Part shown: positions 42,571 to 51,616 of the stretch, piece by piece
How positions within the stretch are numbered: the stretch's first letter is position 1
Layout of the letters: every line of letters starts with the position of its first letter
NCBI GenBank assembly: GCA_052326585.1
Contig: JBKQLU010000044.1
Location: 105,348 to 169,347 of the forward strand
DNA length: 64,000 bases
Origin: JAPLJC01 sp052326585
GTDB lineage: Bacteria; Desulfobacterota; Desulfobaccia; Desulfobaccales; 0-14-0-80-60-11
Direction: 5' to 3'
Position numbers and translations under genes: made by a program
Notes under the pieces: generated by a model
Told to the model about the DNA's origin: nothing
What the model saw: the letters and a program-made list of their open reading frames with translations, nothing else
Databases searched by the model: none

Positions 42571-44859
42571 TTGGCGACTCAACTACCTAAATTTCGAAAT
42601 GATTTTGAGGTTGTCCCGCGACTTGTCGAAGGAGAAGGCCTCCGGTATATTCTTAAAGATGTTCACAACGACAGAATTTTTGCTTTTGGAGAAGAAGAGT
42701 ATTTTATCTGCCGGCAATTTGATGGGAAGACATCACTTCCTGTCATTCAGGAGTCATTCTATCAGCAATTCCATACTCCCCTAGAACTTGAGCAACTTGA
42801 AGCTTTCGTCAGGCAACTTGCCAGTATGGAGTTGTTGGAATACGCCCTGGCGCCCGAAGAAATTCCCTGGCACTTTCCGATCTATTATAAGAAGCATATT
42901 CTCGGCAACCCCGACCGTTGGCTGCATCGACTGGCCCCCGTGTTCTCCTGGTGTTTCACCCGGACTTTTATGGTTGGGGTCGCCTTCTTCATGCTCATGT
43001 TGTCGATGCTCCTGAGCAATTATTTTTCCTTCTTTCACCATGAAGTGAAACATACCTTGTGGAACCCGGGTCCCTTTGTATTGGAAACGCTGTTGGGGCT
43101 TTTTGTCGTCAATCCAATAGGGGAGTTCGGCAAGGCCTTCGCTTTAAAGCATTGGGGAGGTAATATCCCCGAGGTCTGTGTGGGCTTATCCTACCGCTTG
43201 GTACCCACCTTTCATTTTGACCTCATGGATCTCTGGATGAAAAAAAGGGCGGTGCAACTGAAAGTTTTGTCGGCGGGCTTGATTGCGCAGCTTTTGCTCG
43301 TGGCCATCGGCATGCTGGGCTGGAGGATCACCGCTCCCTGGACCGGTATGCATACCTTTTGGGTAATCTTCTCGGTGGCGGCCCAATTTTTTTTCCTCAT
43401 CAACTTTCTTCCTCTTTTACCCAGGGACGGCTATTATCTGCTGGGAGCCTGGTTAGAAGTTCCGGACCTATTTTTACGCTCCCGTTCTTTGGTGGAAGCC
43501 TGGTTTTTCCGCAGGCCCCTGCCGGAGCCGGTAACCTCCAGGCAAAGACTGTGGTACAAGGTCTTTGGAGGTTTATCAATCGCCTTTCTTTTTTCGTTCT
43601 GGCTGTTGGTGCTTGGAATCATCGGTTACTGCCTGATCTGGTATTGGAATTTGAAGGGATTAGGCGCATGTTTATTTTTAATGATACTAGGACTACGATA
43701 TGGTGATGCTATGAAACAGCTAGGTTCAAGACTTGTTTCTCCCCAAGGGCCTTTTTCCCATCAAAAACGCTTTTTTACCAAGAAGCGCCTAATCTGGCTG
43801 GGAGTGCTGGTCCTTTTGCTCATCCTCTTTTTTATTCCCTATCCCTATGATGCCGGTGGCGATTTCTGGATTTTGCCGACTCATCAGCTATCCCTCCGGG
43901 CGGTAGTGTCGGGGGAAATTGAAGAGGTAATGGTACATGAAGGCGACTGGGTTCAAAAAGGGCAGCTCCTGGCCCTCCTCCTGGACAAGGACCAAAAGGC
44001 CAAGATGGAAAGCGCCAAGGAAAACCTGACTGCGGCTCAGGAAAAGCTCAACATGATGAGGATAGGGGCCAAACCGGAGGAGATTGCCAAGGCTGAGCAA
44101 GAAGTCAAGTTGGCCCGAACGGCTCTGGCGTATAGTACCGTTGAAGCCAACCGCTACACGAAAATGTATCAAGAAAAAGCGGTTTCGGAAAAAGATTATC
44201 TAGATTACTTGAAGACCCGGGATGAAGACCGGGAGAAAGTCATCCTGGCCCAGAAGAATTTGGAATTGGTGAAGGTTCCTTTCCGGCCGGAAGAAATCAG
44301 GGCCCAAGAGGCCGAAGTGCGCCGCCTGGAAGCGGAGTTGACCCTGGCCGAAAAGAATCTCCATCTTACTAAAATCTGCGCCCCCGCTGAAGGCAGGCTC
44401 ATAACTGCCCGTCCTTTAGAAAAGGTCGGCCAGTATCTAGATGTGGGCGACATGCTGGGCGTAATAGAAGACGCCCGCATTATCGAAGCTGAAATTGAGA
44501 TTCTCGAAAATGATATCACTCTGGTCAGGTTGGGGGCCCGGGTGAAGATCAAGACCTGGGCCAGGCCCACCAAAACTTATATCGGGACAGTAACGGCCAT
44601 TGCTCCCGCGGCTTATAATGAGCCGCGGCATCGGGTGGAGCGGGTCCTGACCGAAAAGGAATATCGGGGTATGCAGGTCCTGCCGCAACAAGGAGGGGTA
44701 ATTCGGGTTATCTCCGAATTTCCTAAGACCGACGGCTTGCTCCACACCGACATGACCGGCTATGCCAAGATTCACACCAGATATATGCCGTTCGGCGTGG
44801 CTTGGACCCGCTGGCTGATGCGCTTAATCTTGGTTGAAATTTGGTCGTGGATACCGTAG
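42571..44859 (+). CDS. PqqD-like / inactive M50-like membrane / HlyD-like fusion protein
   Basis: 762 residues, TTG start. Residues about 10-100 resemble a PqqD-type winged helix (VVPRLVEGEGLRYILKD). Residues about 125-435 are polytopic and match the M50/site-2-protease layout, but the metal motif reads GEFGK (184-188) where HExxH is expected; the later Asp286 (LPRDGYYLL) survives. Residues about 440-755 are a HlyD/biotinyl-lipoyl adaptor with a coiled-coil hairpin (AVVSGEIEEVMVHEGDWVQK). Proteins of this build are known beside export systems. With the TolC-like gene 58 bases downstream it may form an envelope-spanning export path. No ABC or RND pump is encoded nearby. Confidence 0.8.
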   Translation: MATQLPKFRNDFEVVPRLVEGEGLRYILKDVHNDRIFAFGEEEYFICRQFDGKTSLPVIQESFYQQFHTPLELEQLEAFVRQLASMELLEYALAPEEIPWHFPIYYKKHILGNPDRWLHRLAPVFSWCFTRTFMVGVAFFMLMLSMLLSNYFSFFHHEVKHTLWNPGPFVLETLLGLFVVNPIGEFGKAFALKHWGGNIPEVCVGLSYRLVPTFHFDLMDLWMKKRAVQLKVLSAGLIAQLLLVAIGMLGWRITAPWTGMHTFWVIFSVAAQFFFLINFLPLLPRDGYYLLGAWLEVPDLFLRSRSLVEAWFFRRPLPEPVTSRQRLWYKVFGGLSIAFLFSFWLLVLGIIGYCLIWYWNLKGLGACLFLMILGLRYGDAMKQLGSRLVSPQGPFSHQKRFFTKKRLIWLGVLVLLLILFFIPYPYDAGGDFWILPTHQLSLRAVVSGEIEEVMVHEGDWVQKGQLLALLLDKDQKAKMESAKENLTAAQEKLNMMRIGAKPEEIAKAEQEVKLARTALAYSTVEANRYTKMYQEKAVSEKDYLDYLKTRDEDREKVILAQKNLELVKVPFRPEEIRAQEAEVRRLEAELTLAEKNLHLTKICAPAEGRLITARPLEKVGQYLDVGDMLGVIEDARIIEAEIEILENDITLVRLGARVKIKTWARPTKTYIGTVTAIAPAAYNEPRHRVERVLTEKEYRGMQVLPQQGGVIRVISEFPKTDGLLHTDMTGYAKIHTRYMPFGVAWTRWLMRLILVEIWSWIP

Positions 44860-44917
44860 AAAGGTGTAGCTGGCCCACCCTGATTTTAAGGGATTGTGCC
44901 TGAAAGGAGGGGGACCC

Positions 44918-46339
44918 TTGACTGATACCCGCACGGCAAACTTCCGGGGAACAGAATACCGACCGGGAAGATCTCTGCAGCCCGGCATCGTCTCTGCGGC
45001 GCTTCTGCTGGCAATCATTCTGGCACTGGCGGTCACCGCCTCCAGGGCTCAGGAGCGTACCCAGGTAATTTCCATTGAAGATGCTTACCGTATGGCTCTT
45101 CAAAGCCATGAACTGATTCTCATTTCCGAGAAAGAAATTGATAAAAGCAAGCTGGGTACGAAGAAAGCCCTGGCCATGATGTTGCCTCACGCCGATTTAT
45201 CAGGCACTTATCAGACGGTCGATAAGGCCATCACCCAGTCTAATATACTTAACGTCATCAATATCTTGCCCAAAGACCAGACCATGGGAGATATCAAGGT
45301 CACGAACTCGATCTATAATCCTAATTATTTCCCGGCCCGGCGCCAGGCTAATGAGACGATCGATAAAACCACCAATAATTGCTACCAGGTCATCCAGGAT
45401 GTCCTCCTCCAGGTGGGTAAGGAATATTATCTGGTCTTGCGCGCCAATGAATTGGTGCAGAATTCCAAAGGACTGATCCAGACAGCCCAGGAAGCAGTCC
45501 GGGAAAGTAAAGTAAAATTTGCCGCCGGCGCCGTCACCGAAGATGTGCTGCTCGGGTCCTTAATGGACTTGGCCACCATGGAAAATAAACTCATTAGTGA
45601 CTCCAACCGGTTGAGACTGGCCAAGGATGACCTCAGGAATCTTATCAGTCTGAAAACCGCGAACTTCGAGGTCGCCAAGCCGGCGCATTTGACGGAACCG
45701 AATCAAAGCTACGAGACCTTACTCGGTTCCGCCTATGATCACCGGTTTGACCATAAGATGTCGATATCAGATGTGGAGCTCGCTAAAAGCGGGGTGGAAG
45801 TGGTGAAAGCCCATTTTCAGCCGTCGCTGGATGTCAGTTGGGAGTACTATTCCGTCCACCATCCGAGATACGACCAGGACGCCAACAACTGGGCAGCAGT
45901 TGCCTCTGTAACGTTCCCGTTTTTGGAAGGAGGTCTGCGGGTCTGGGAACTCAGGGAGGCCAAGGAGACTTTGGAACAAGCCAAATTGTCCCTGGCAGAC
46001 AAGAGGCGCAGTATCAGAATGGAAGTCGACAGCGCCATGCTTACGGTCTACAACAATAAAAGCCTGTTGCTAAAAATGCAGAGCCAGATAGATTTGGCCC
46101 AAAAGAATTATGAGATTGTTTTTTCCAAGTTCAAGCATGGAGCTGCGACCATTGTGGATTTGAGTCAAGCTTTGTCCGCCTTGGGGAGCGCTAAAACCGA
46201 TCTTATCAACAAGACCTATGACTACCAAACTTCGCTTTTGGATTTGCAAAAGGCCACCGGCATTTTCGTTTTAGATTTTATCACAGGGTTGCGTCTTCAG
46301 GGGAATTCTATTGCTCCTGCCATTAATAATAAGAGGTAG
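44918..46339 (+). CDS. TolC-family outer-membrane channel
   Basis: About 473 residues from TTG 44918, which follows a very strong AAAGGAGGGGG; the same frame is open upstream but has no better start. A signal sequence (about 25-45, ending ASRAQ) is followed by SIEDAYRMALQSHELILISE, the usual first helix of TolC proteins, and two long alpha-helical halves (KSGVEVVKAHFQPSLDVSWE). It should form the trimeric outer-membrane tunnel for the HlyD-like protein encoded upstream. Confidence 0.85.
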   Translation: MTDTRTANFRGTEYRPGRSLQPGIVSAALLLAIILALAVTASRAQERTQVISIEDAYRMALQSHELILISEKEIDKSKLGTKKALAMMLPHADLSGTYQTVDKAITQSNILNVINILPKDQTMGDIKVTNSIYNPNYFPARRQANETIDKTTNNCYQVIQDVLLQVGKEYYLVLRANELVQNSKGLIQTAQEAVRESKVKFAAGAVTEDVLLGSLMDLATMENKLISDSNRLRLAKDDLRNLISLKTANFEVAKPAHLTEPNQSYETLLGSAYDHRFDHKMSISDVELAKSGVEVVKAHFQPSLDVSWEYYSVHHPRYDQDANNWAAVASVTFPFLEGGLRVWELREAKETLEQAKLSLADKRRSIRMEVDSAMLTVYNNKSLLLKMQSQIDLAQKNYEIVFSKFKHGAATIVDLSQALSALGSAKTDLINKTYDYQTSLLDLQKATGIFVLDFITGLRLQGNSIAPAINNKR

Positions 46340-46432
46340 CCCAGCCCTAACATGACCTTGCGGTTCGTTTATGAAGAGCAGGCAGACCCTGCGGGGTTTC
46401 TTTAAGTCATAATTCTTACCCACTTCACAGGA

Positions 46433-46993
46433 GTGATGCATAAGAAAATGGACAGGCAAAAATTGATCGTTATCGTCACCCTGGGTTTTTTCTGGATTTG
46501 CGCCCAAACTCTGGGTGGCTGTGTGGTTTTTCCAGCGGTGGCCATCCGCGGCGCCGCTCCCTATGAGGGAAACCTGGCTCAGACCGATCTCCCCGAACTG
46601 GCTCACCGGGAGGATGTTATCGATCTTGCCTGCCGCCTTGGAGAATGCCTCGGTTACGCGGTTTCCTTGAAAACCGATGACACCATTATCTTGTTATACG
46701 AGACGTCTGAGATTAAAGAGCCAGTTACCGGCGATTATCAATCGACTAAAATATTCGTTTATAAAGTGAAACCATTTACGTTAAATTCTGCTCAATCCAA
46801 GGATAAAGACTTTGAAAGAATATATCGGAAAATCATGCCGACCCAACACACAGAGACAACGGTGCATCTTGCTGTTTATGATGGTGGTGTTTATCCTGCC
46901 GGTGTCCAAGAAAGTGTCAATAACATAATGGAAGATTTTAAAACAAGATTGCTCTTTTTGGCCTCGCGCTCGCCGTCTGACAAGGGCCTTTAG
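46433..46993 (+). CDS. Putative lipoprotein of unknown function
   Basis: About 186 residues; GTG 46433, ATG 46436 and ATG 46448 are all possible starts, with AGGAG directly upstream. The N-terminus IVIVTLGFFWICAQTLGGC looks like a lipoprotein signal with lipobox LGGC. The mature part has no family I recognise. It is a mixed alpha/beta sequence with KTDDTIILLYETSEIKEP and a conserved-looking NIMEDFKTRLLFLA end. It closes the plus-strand cluster after tolC and could be an accessory export lipoprotein. Confidence 0.6.
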   Translation: MMHKKMDRQKLIVIVTLGFFWICAQTLGGCVVFPAVAIRGAAPYEGNLAQTDLPELAHREDVIDLACRLGECLGYAVSLKTDDTIILLYETSEIKEPVTGDYQSTKIFVYKVKPFTLNSAQSKDKDFERIYRKIMPTQHTETTVHLAVYDGGVYPAGVQESVNNIMEDFKTRLLFLASRSPSDKGL

Positions 46994-47402
46994 GAATAAG
47001 GAGAAATATCTAACCTGGCACTTGGGGGCATCTACGGTCGATGGATTCCAGGAGATGGGAAAAAAGACCTCCCGAACATTCTTCAAGGTTCATAGGGCTG
47101 TCCGGGACAATCGCATCTGGCCCTCATTAGGGAAGAGTATAATTATATTATATTAGGAGGACCGAACCAGAGTTAGGGGTTTGGTTTCGTCATTTTCGAA
47201 GAGTAAAGGATGAGATTTACTTTGCAGACTATAATACTAACGCTAACTCATGGTATAAGTACATTATGACAGATGTCATCTCAATTTTGAGGGATACAAA
47301 TTCAAAATCGTCTAGGCTAATTGAAGAGATGACCAGGGAAAGATAACAAACAACCTGCCCCTCGGAACCCTAATACCTTCACTACTGCCTAATATTAATA
47401 AC
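46994..47402. other. Intergenic region at the convergent junction of regions B and C
   Basis: About 410 AT-richer bases between convergent gene blocks. A frame open from about 47150 to the TAA at 47344-47346 follows AGGAGG but has no ATG near it; it reads GVWFRHFRRVKDEIYFADYN and then SWYKYIMTDVISILRD. It may be a decayed gene end. The only ATG in it (47266) would give 26 residues. No terminator with a clear T-run was seen. Confidence 0.35.
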
Positions 47403-47513
47403 TTAGTGCCAGTAAATTTTAATATGATAAATTGCAACCAGTATGGCCACAGCCAGGATCACGAACGGCAGAAAGGGGATGAGTCTGCGTCCGACTTTTT
47501 TGAAGTTTCTCAT
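47403..47513 (-). CDS. Small single-span membrane protein, 36 aa
   Basis: ATG at 47513, 13 bases after the TauE/SafE stop codon; the ribosome site TTTAGGAGTGG overlaps that stop, so translation is probably coupled. The product has a basic N-terminus (MRNFKKVGRRL) and one hydrophobic helix (IPFLPFVILAVAILVAIYHI). It is unrecognised, but the spacing and composition fit a small accessory subunit of the transporter. Confidence 0.5.
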   Translation of the reverse strand: MRNFKKVGRRLIPFLPFVILAVAILVAIYHIKIYWH

Positions 47514-47526
47514 GTTCAGGCCACTC

Positions 47527-48651
47527 CTAAATACTGAAAGGCAACCTCCAGAAATAATTAATAACATAAAGAATCCCAACCGTTCCCGTGACCGCTCCCA
47601 GCATGGGTTTGAGATATTCCTCCGGAATAAACTTCTGAGTCTTCGAGGCCAGCCAGGCGCCAAAGATGGCCCCGCTGGAAGCAAATAATGCGAAGCTCCA
47701 ATCCGGGGGAGTTGAGATTCCGGTGAGCAACGGCAGAGTCACCGTAAAAGAAAGCAGCCCCGTGATGGAGAGAATGATGACATAGGGTATGGTTGCAGCC
47801 ACTAGAACGTACATGGGCATACCGAAGAACGATACCAGAATCGGTACCAGCAAGAAGCCTCCCCCCGCTCCCAAGGCTGAGGAGACCACCCCCACGATAA
47901 AGCCAATGAACACCATGAGAGGTATATTAAAGGTTTGCCTTTCCCCCCAATAGCCTATCGTAAAATGCTTCCATGACCTCGCCAGAGTGACGATGCGGAA
48001 ATCCTCCGGCAGCCCAGATGGGGCCTTGCCAGCTTTGAAGGATTCGTTCATCAGGTTATCAAACTTTTCTTTAAAAGATCTTTGGCGTGCATTTTTACTT
48101 AAGTACCAGGGAGTAAGTTGCATACACAGATCAATCGCCATGAGCAATAAGGCAATGCCGGTGACACATTTAAAAGGAACAGGATCGCTCAAGAAGAAAA
48201 CGCGGATAAAAGGACCGATGGGAGAACCGAAAAAAGCGCCCAGGGACAGCCATAGCGCCAAATCAATGTTCCATTGTTTCTCCCGCCAGAATCCGAGGAG
48301 GGCGCCAAGAGGGTTTAGAAAGGTGACGATTAAGGTCGTTGAACTAACACTGACGCTGGAAAATTGTAAAACCGACATAGTATAAGGCAGAAGAAAGATC
48401 CCCGCAGCCTGCCCCACGATTCCCATAGTGTACCCGGTCCAGAATCCCATCCAAAGAAGATGCCATATGGGTACCCGTATGCCGGCAATGGGGAAGGGAC
48501 GGTCTGCTCCCGGTAGGTAACCATATTCAAGGTAGCTGACAAGGATGCCAACTACAAATACCCCGACAACCAATGGGATTTGCTCGCAGATAAATTCCTT
48601 CAGGACCGGGTGTTGTCTCCAAAAACTCTCTGAGGCTTGATCTGCATTCAC
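47527..48651 (-). CDS. TauE/SafE-family permease (copy 1)
   Basis: 374 residues, GTG start, with eight or more hydrophobic segments. The two halves each carry the TauE/SafE-type glycine-rich helix: GFWTGYTMGIVGQAAGIFLL and GFIVGVVSSALGAGGGFLLV. A soluble loop of about 70 residues (KEKFDNLMNESFKAG to the second half) separates them. The family moves sulfite, sulfonates or other small organic anions across the inner membrane. Length is above the usual 250-270 because of the N-terminal segment and the loop. Confidence 0.85.
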   Translation of the reverse strand: MNADQASESFWRQHPVLKEFICEQIPLVVGVFVVGILVSYLEYGYLPGADRPFPIAGIRVPIWHLLWMGFWTGYTMGIVGQAAGIFLLPYTMSVLQFSSVSVSSTTLIVTFLNPLGALLGFWREKQWNIDLALWLSLGAFFGSPIGPFIRVFFLSDPVPFKCVTGIALLLMAIDLCMQLTPWYLSKNARQRSFKEKFDNLMNESFKAGKAPSGLPEDFRIVTLARSWKHFTIGYWGERQTFNIPLMVFIGFIVGVVSSALGAGGGFLLVPILVSFFGMPMYVLVAATIPYVIILSITGLLSFTVTLPLLTGISTPPDWSFALFASSGAIFGAWLASKTQKFIPEEYLKPMLGAVTGTVGILYVINYFWRLPFSI

Positions 48652-48977
48652 GGCTAGTTCTTTTCACTCTGGTAACTTGGGCATAGTCTTCAAGAGCCCA
48701 TCCCAAACTCAGTTGAAAGTTTGCGGATGGGGTTAAAGTTAACAAAGATTAGGCTGCCTTTGGTTTGGAGTCAAGGGCAACCTCCTTAAAGAAACCGCCA
48801 GGGCCAAGAGGCTCACACCCGGGGAAAAACCGCTGAGGGCCCAAGGAATTGGGTTGCCGCCGTGACTTTTCTTGTAGGGCTGGCATCCCGCCAGTAGCGT
48901 AAGCCTTTTTGATAGCAAAGAAATGCTGCCGGGACACGCCCAGCACCCTGGAAAATCAAACAATGACCACCAAGACC
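48652..48977. other. Intergenic region with IS relic
   Basis: About 325 bases between the sulfotransferase and the first TauE/SafE gene, both on the minus strand. It contains a decayed transposase N-terminus (48749-48946) and nothing else that can be supported. Confidence 0.5.
48749..48946 (-). pseudogene. Transposase/integrase N-terminal fragment (helix-turn-helix)
   Basis: A 65-codon frame begins MLGVSRQHFFAIKKAYATGG followed by MPALQEKSRRQPN. This is the helix-turn-helix wording found at the N-terminus of IS481-type transposases (GVSRQ-Y-IK-AY-GG-L-EKSRR-PN). There is no DDE domain, and the frame is lost on both sides, so it is a remnant. Confidence 0.6.
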
Positions 48978-50132
48978 TCAAAGAGTTGTTTTGCCGACGT
49001 ACCGGCGCTTGACGCAAAAATATTCTTTCCAGCGGCGCCAGGCCCGCTGCCCCATAATCAGTTCTTCATGAAGGTCGCCGCTGGGAAAGGGTAATGGCTT
49101 GGGGGCTTCTTTCCAGATGCCCTTTTCTCTTCTCGCCTCCCGCTGGTCTATGAGCCAGTCATTATAGCTCTCATAGACAATGTGCCCCTCTGGGGCATCC
49201 AGGGTGGCAGCCCGGATACGGCCATCCAGTTCGCGGAACCGCGCAGCCTCTTCCTCGCTTATCTGCAAAGGCTCAACGTCTAGGCGGTATCCCGCCTCGG
49301 CCAATTCTTTTCCAGCGACTCCGGCAAAGATGCGCTGTTCCCGGAGACTCAGGTATTCCCGGTAAATTCCCATATATTTATCGCTCACCGCGTGTCCCAA
49401 TGGCTTATGGTCCCGGGTGGCCCCGCGGGCCTTGCAGATATCAGTCTGGTAAAATTCCAGCATGGCTGGATGATAATCTTCCTCCAGAAAATCACAGATC
49501 TGGCGTAGGACTTTCTCCGGCTCTTTGACCAGGGTTTCGTATTGAACATCCAGCCAATCGTGGGGATGAAGCCTGGCGCGCCAGGGCTTAACCGCGTTCT
49601 GGCACATCTTCCAGGTTTCGGCGGCAGAGAAGATATTGGTAGGGCCAAACGCCGATTGCAGGTAATCCGTGCAGGCGTCCCGTCCATCACGGGTTATATA
49701 AATAAATTGCGTATTGGGAAAATCCTCCTTGATCTCCTTTACGAAAAAAAGATTGTGGGGCGTCTTTTCGCCCCATCTGGGCTTGTTGCCGGCCTCTCGC
49801 GCATAGCGCGCCTGCATGGCGCAGTATATTCCGGCAAAGCTCCGCTCTTTAAGTTCGGCCAGGATCTCATCCAGGATCGTTCTGGGGTTTACCTTCATTC
49901 CCCAGAAAGGCGTCTTGAGACCAAAGACCATCTCCTCGGCGAGCGTCCTGAGATTATCGTTATTGCTCAGATCTCCATAAGTGTAGAGATAAGGTCTGAA
50001 TCGCGGATAATACCAGACTACTTCCGGGACGGCGATCCTGGGGTGACATCCCAGCATGGCCATGACCAGCGTTGTGCCGGACCTTTCGTGGCCGATCATC
50101 ATGATCGGCTTTTCCAGCAACGTTATGGCCAT
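48978..50132 (-). CDS. Sulfotransferase-family protein (second)
   Basis: 384 residues with a good ribosome site (AAAGGAG). IMMIGHERSGTTLVMAMLG is the 5'-phosphosulfate loop, and FIYITRDGRDACTDYLQSAF carries the 3'-phosphate-binding Arg/Ser region. WGEKTPHNL is the PAPS-domain motif of Sulfotransfer_1/3 proteins. Full length, with a C-terminal extension of about 110 residues. It would consume PAPS from the APS kinase 32 kb away. It lies 19 bases downstream of the DASS carrier and so may share its transcript. Confidence 0.85.
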   Translation of the reverse strand: MAITLLEKPIMMIGHERSGTTLVMAMLGCHPRIAVPEVVWYYPRFRPYLYTYGDLSNNDNLRTLAEEMVFGLKTPFWGMKVNPRTILDEILAELKERSFAGIYCAMQARYAREAGNKPRWGEKTPHNLFFVKEIKEDFPNTQFIYITRDGRDACTDYLQSAFGPTNIFSAAETWKMCQNAVKPWRARLHPHDWLDVQYETLVKEPEKVLRQICDFLEEDYHPAMLEFYQTDICKARGATRDHKPLGHAVSDKYMGIYREYLSLREQRIFAGVAGKELAEAGYRLDVEPLQISEEEAARFRELDGRIRAATLDAPEGHIVYESYNDWLIDQREARREKGIWKEAPKPLPFPSGDLHEELIMGQRAWRRWKEYFCVKRRYVGKTTL

Positions 50133-50151
50133 GAAAATTCTCCTTTGTCTG

Positions 50152-51573
50152 TCAGGTTAGGATCCATCTAAGCCAGGGATATCCGATAAAAAAGAGGGCA
50201 GCCAGGTATATCGCTCCGAATATCAGTCCAAGCCGCCAATAATCCGTTCCAGGCAGATAACCGCTGCCGTAGTACAGGGGTGAGGCGCCGGTACCGTAAG
50301 GGGTGAGGATTCCCATAATGCCTAGAGAATAGCATAACATCATGGTGAACAGCTTTACCGGCATACCCGGGACGGCTATGGCGGCCGCGAGAAATACCGG
50401 CATCAAGGCCACCGTATGCGCGGTGACGCTGGCGAACATGTAATGTGCGGCGTAGAAGATCAAAATGAGCAGGAAAATCATGAGCGTCACGGGCAATTCC
50501 TTTATGGATCCGGAAGCGAGCCTGGCAAACCAGTCCAGGAATTTTACTATGCTCAATCCGTCAGCCAGCGCTACCAGCGTGGCAAACCAGACGAGCACGC
50601 TCCAGGCCTGTTTATTGCCGATCACATCATCCCAGGTAAGCACCCCGGAAAGCAGCATGGCGCATAAAATAATGAGCCCTGTCATGGTCTCATTTATCTT
50701 CAAGGCATTGGCGAGTATCCAGAGGGCGAGCGCGGCAACGACCAGCAGCACCATTATCACTTCCCTTCGCGTTATACCGCCCATTTTCGACAACTCGCGG
50801 GCAGCCCACGCCGGCACTTCTTCACTGTCCTTTATGCGCGGCGGGTATATCTTGTAAATCAGATACGGAGTCGCGGCAAAAAGAAAGAGGCCCGCCGGCA
50901 GCATGCCTATGAACCAGCCAGCCCAGGATATGCTCAGCCCGGATATTTTTGCGGCAATGGCGATGGCCAGCAGATTCGGCGCATGCGCAGTGAGGAACAG
51001 CGAACTGTTGATGCAGGTGGCGGCGGGGGCCGTCCACATGATATATGAACCGATTTGACGCGCGGTTTCGCCCGGCTGCGACCCATAAATGGGGGGAATG
51101 TTCCGGACTATCGGAAAGATTATCCCGCCGCTGCGTGCCGTGCTCGACGGGGTAAAGGGCGCAACTATCAAGTCTGCAATTGCTACGGCGTAACCGAGGC
51201 CGAGGGTTTTTTTCCCGAGGGCTTTCACCAGGACTAAAGAAATCCGGCGCCCCAGACCGGTTTTCTCGTACGCCTTGCCGAACATGAAGGCTACGAAGAT
51301 AAGCCAGACTATCGCATTGGAAAAACCGGAAAGGGCCCATTTCATTGAGTCTGCGGGGTTTGGCTGCACCAACAGCAGGACCCCTGCAAGTGTTACCCCG
51401 ATCAGACCTGCTACTGCCGAGGGTATCGGCTCCAAGATCAGTGCAACTACGACGGCGCTGAAGATTGCGAAATAGTGCCAGGCATTGGGCTGCAATCCGT
51501 GAGGCATGGGCAGCAACCAGATGCCGGCCCCAACGAGCAGGGGCAGGACGAATTTCCAGAGCTTCTTTTCCAT
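50152..51573 (-). CDS. DASS/SLC13-family sodium:anion symporter (copy 1)
   Basis: 473 residues with about 11-12 hydrophobic segments. The DASS signatures are present: FTPSSTARSGGIIFPI in the first half and GIMGILTPYGTGASPLYYGS in the second, plus the amphipathic EPIPSAVAGL near the start. The family imports di- or tricarboxylates or sulfate with sodium. This wording is closest to the 2-oxoglutarate/malate or citrate:succinate group, but the ligand cannot be fixed. It lies in the minus-strand redox operon. Confidence 0.87.
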   Translation of the reverse strand: MEKKLWKFVLPLLVGAGIWLLPMPHGLQPNAWHYFAIFSAVVVALILEPIPSAVAGLIGVTLAGVLLLVQPNPADSMKWALSGFSNAIVWLIFVAFMFGKAYEKTGLGRRISLVLVKALGKKTLGLGYAVAIADLIVAPFTPSSTARSGGIIFPIVRNIPPIYGSQPGETARQIGSYIMWTAPAATCINSSLFLTAHAPNLLAIAIAAKISGLSISWAGWFIGMLPAGLFLFAATPYLIYKIYPPRIKDSEEVPAWAARELSKMGGITRREVIMVLLVVAALALWILANALKINETMTGLIILCAMLLSGVLTWDDVIGNKQAWSVLVWFATLVALADGLSIVKFLDWFARLASGSIKELPVTLMIFLLILIFYAAHYMFASVTAHTVALMPVFLAAAIAVPGMPVKLFTMMLCYSLGIMGILTPYGTGASPLYYGSGYLPGTDYWRLGLIFGAIYLAALFFIGYPWLRWILT

Positions 51574-51616
51574 TTGCCTTGTCTCTTTTTCGCGCAGAAT
51601 AGCCCGGACGGGCTAT

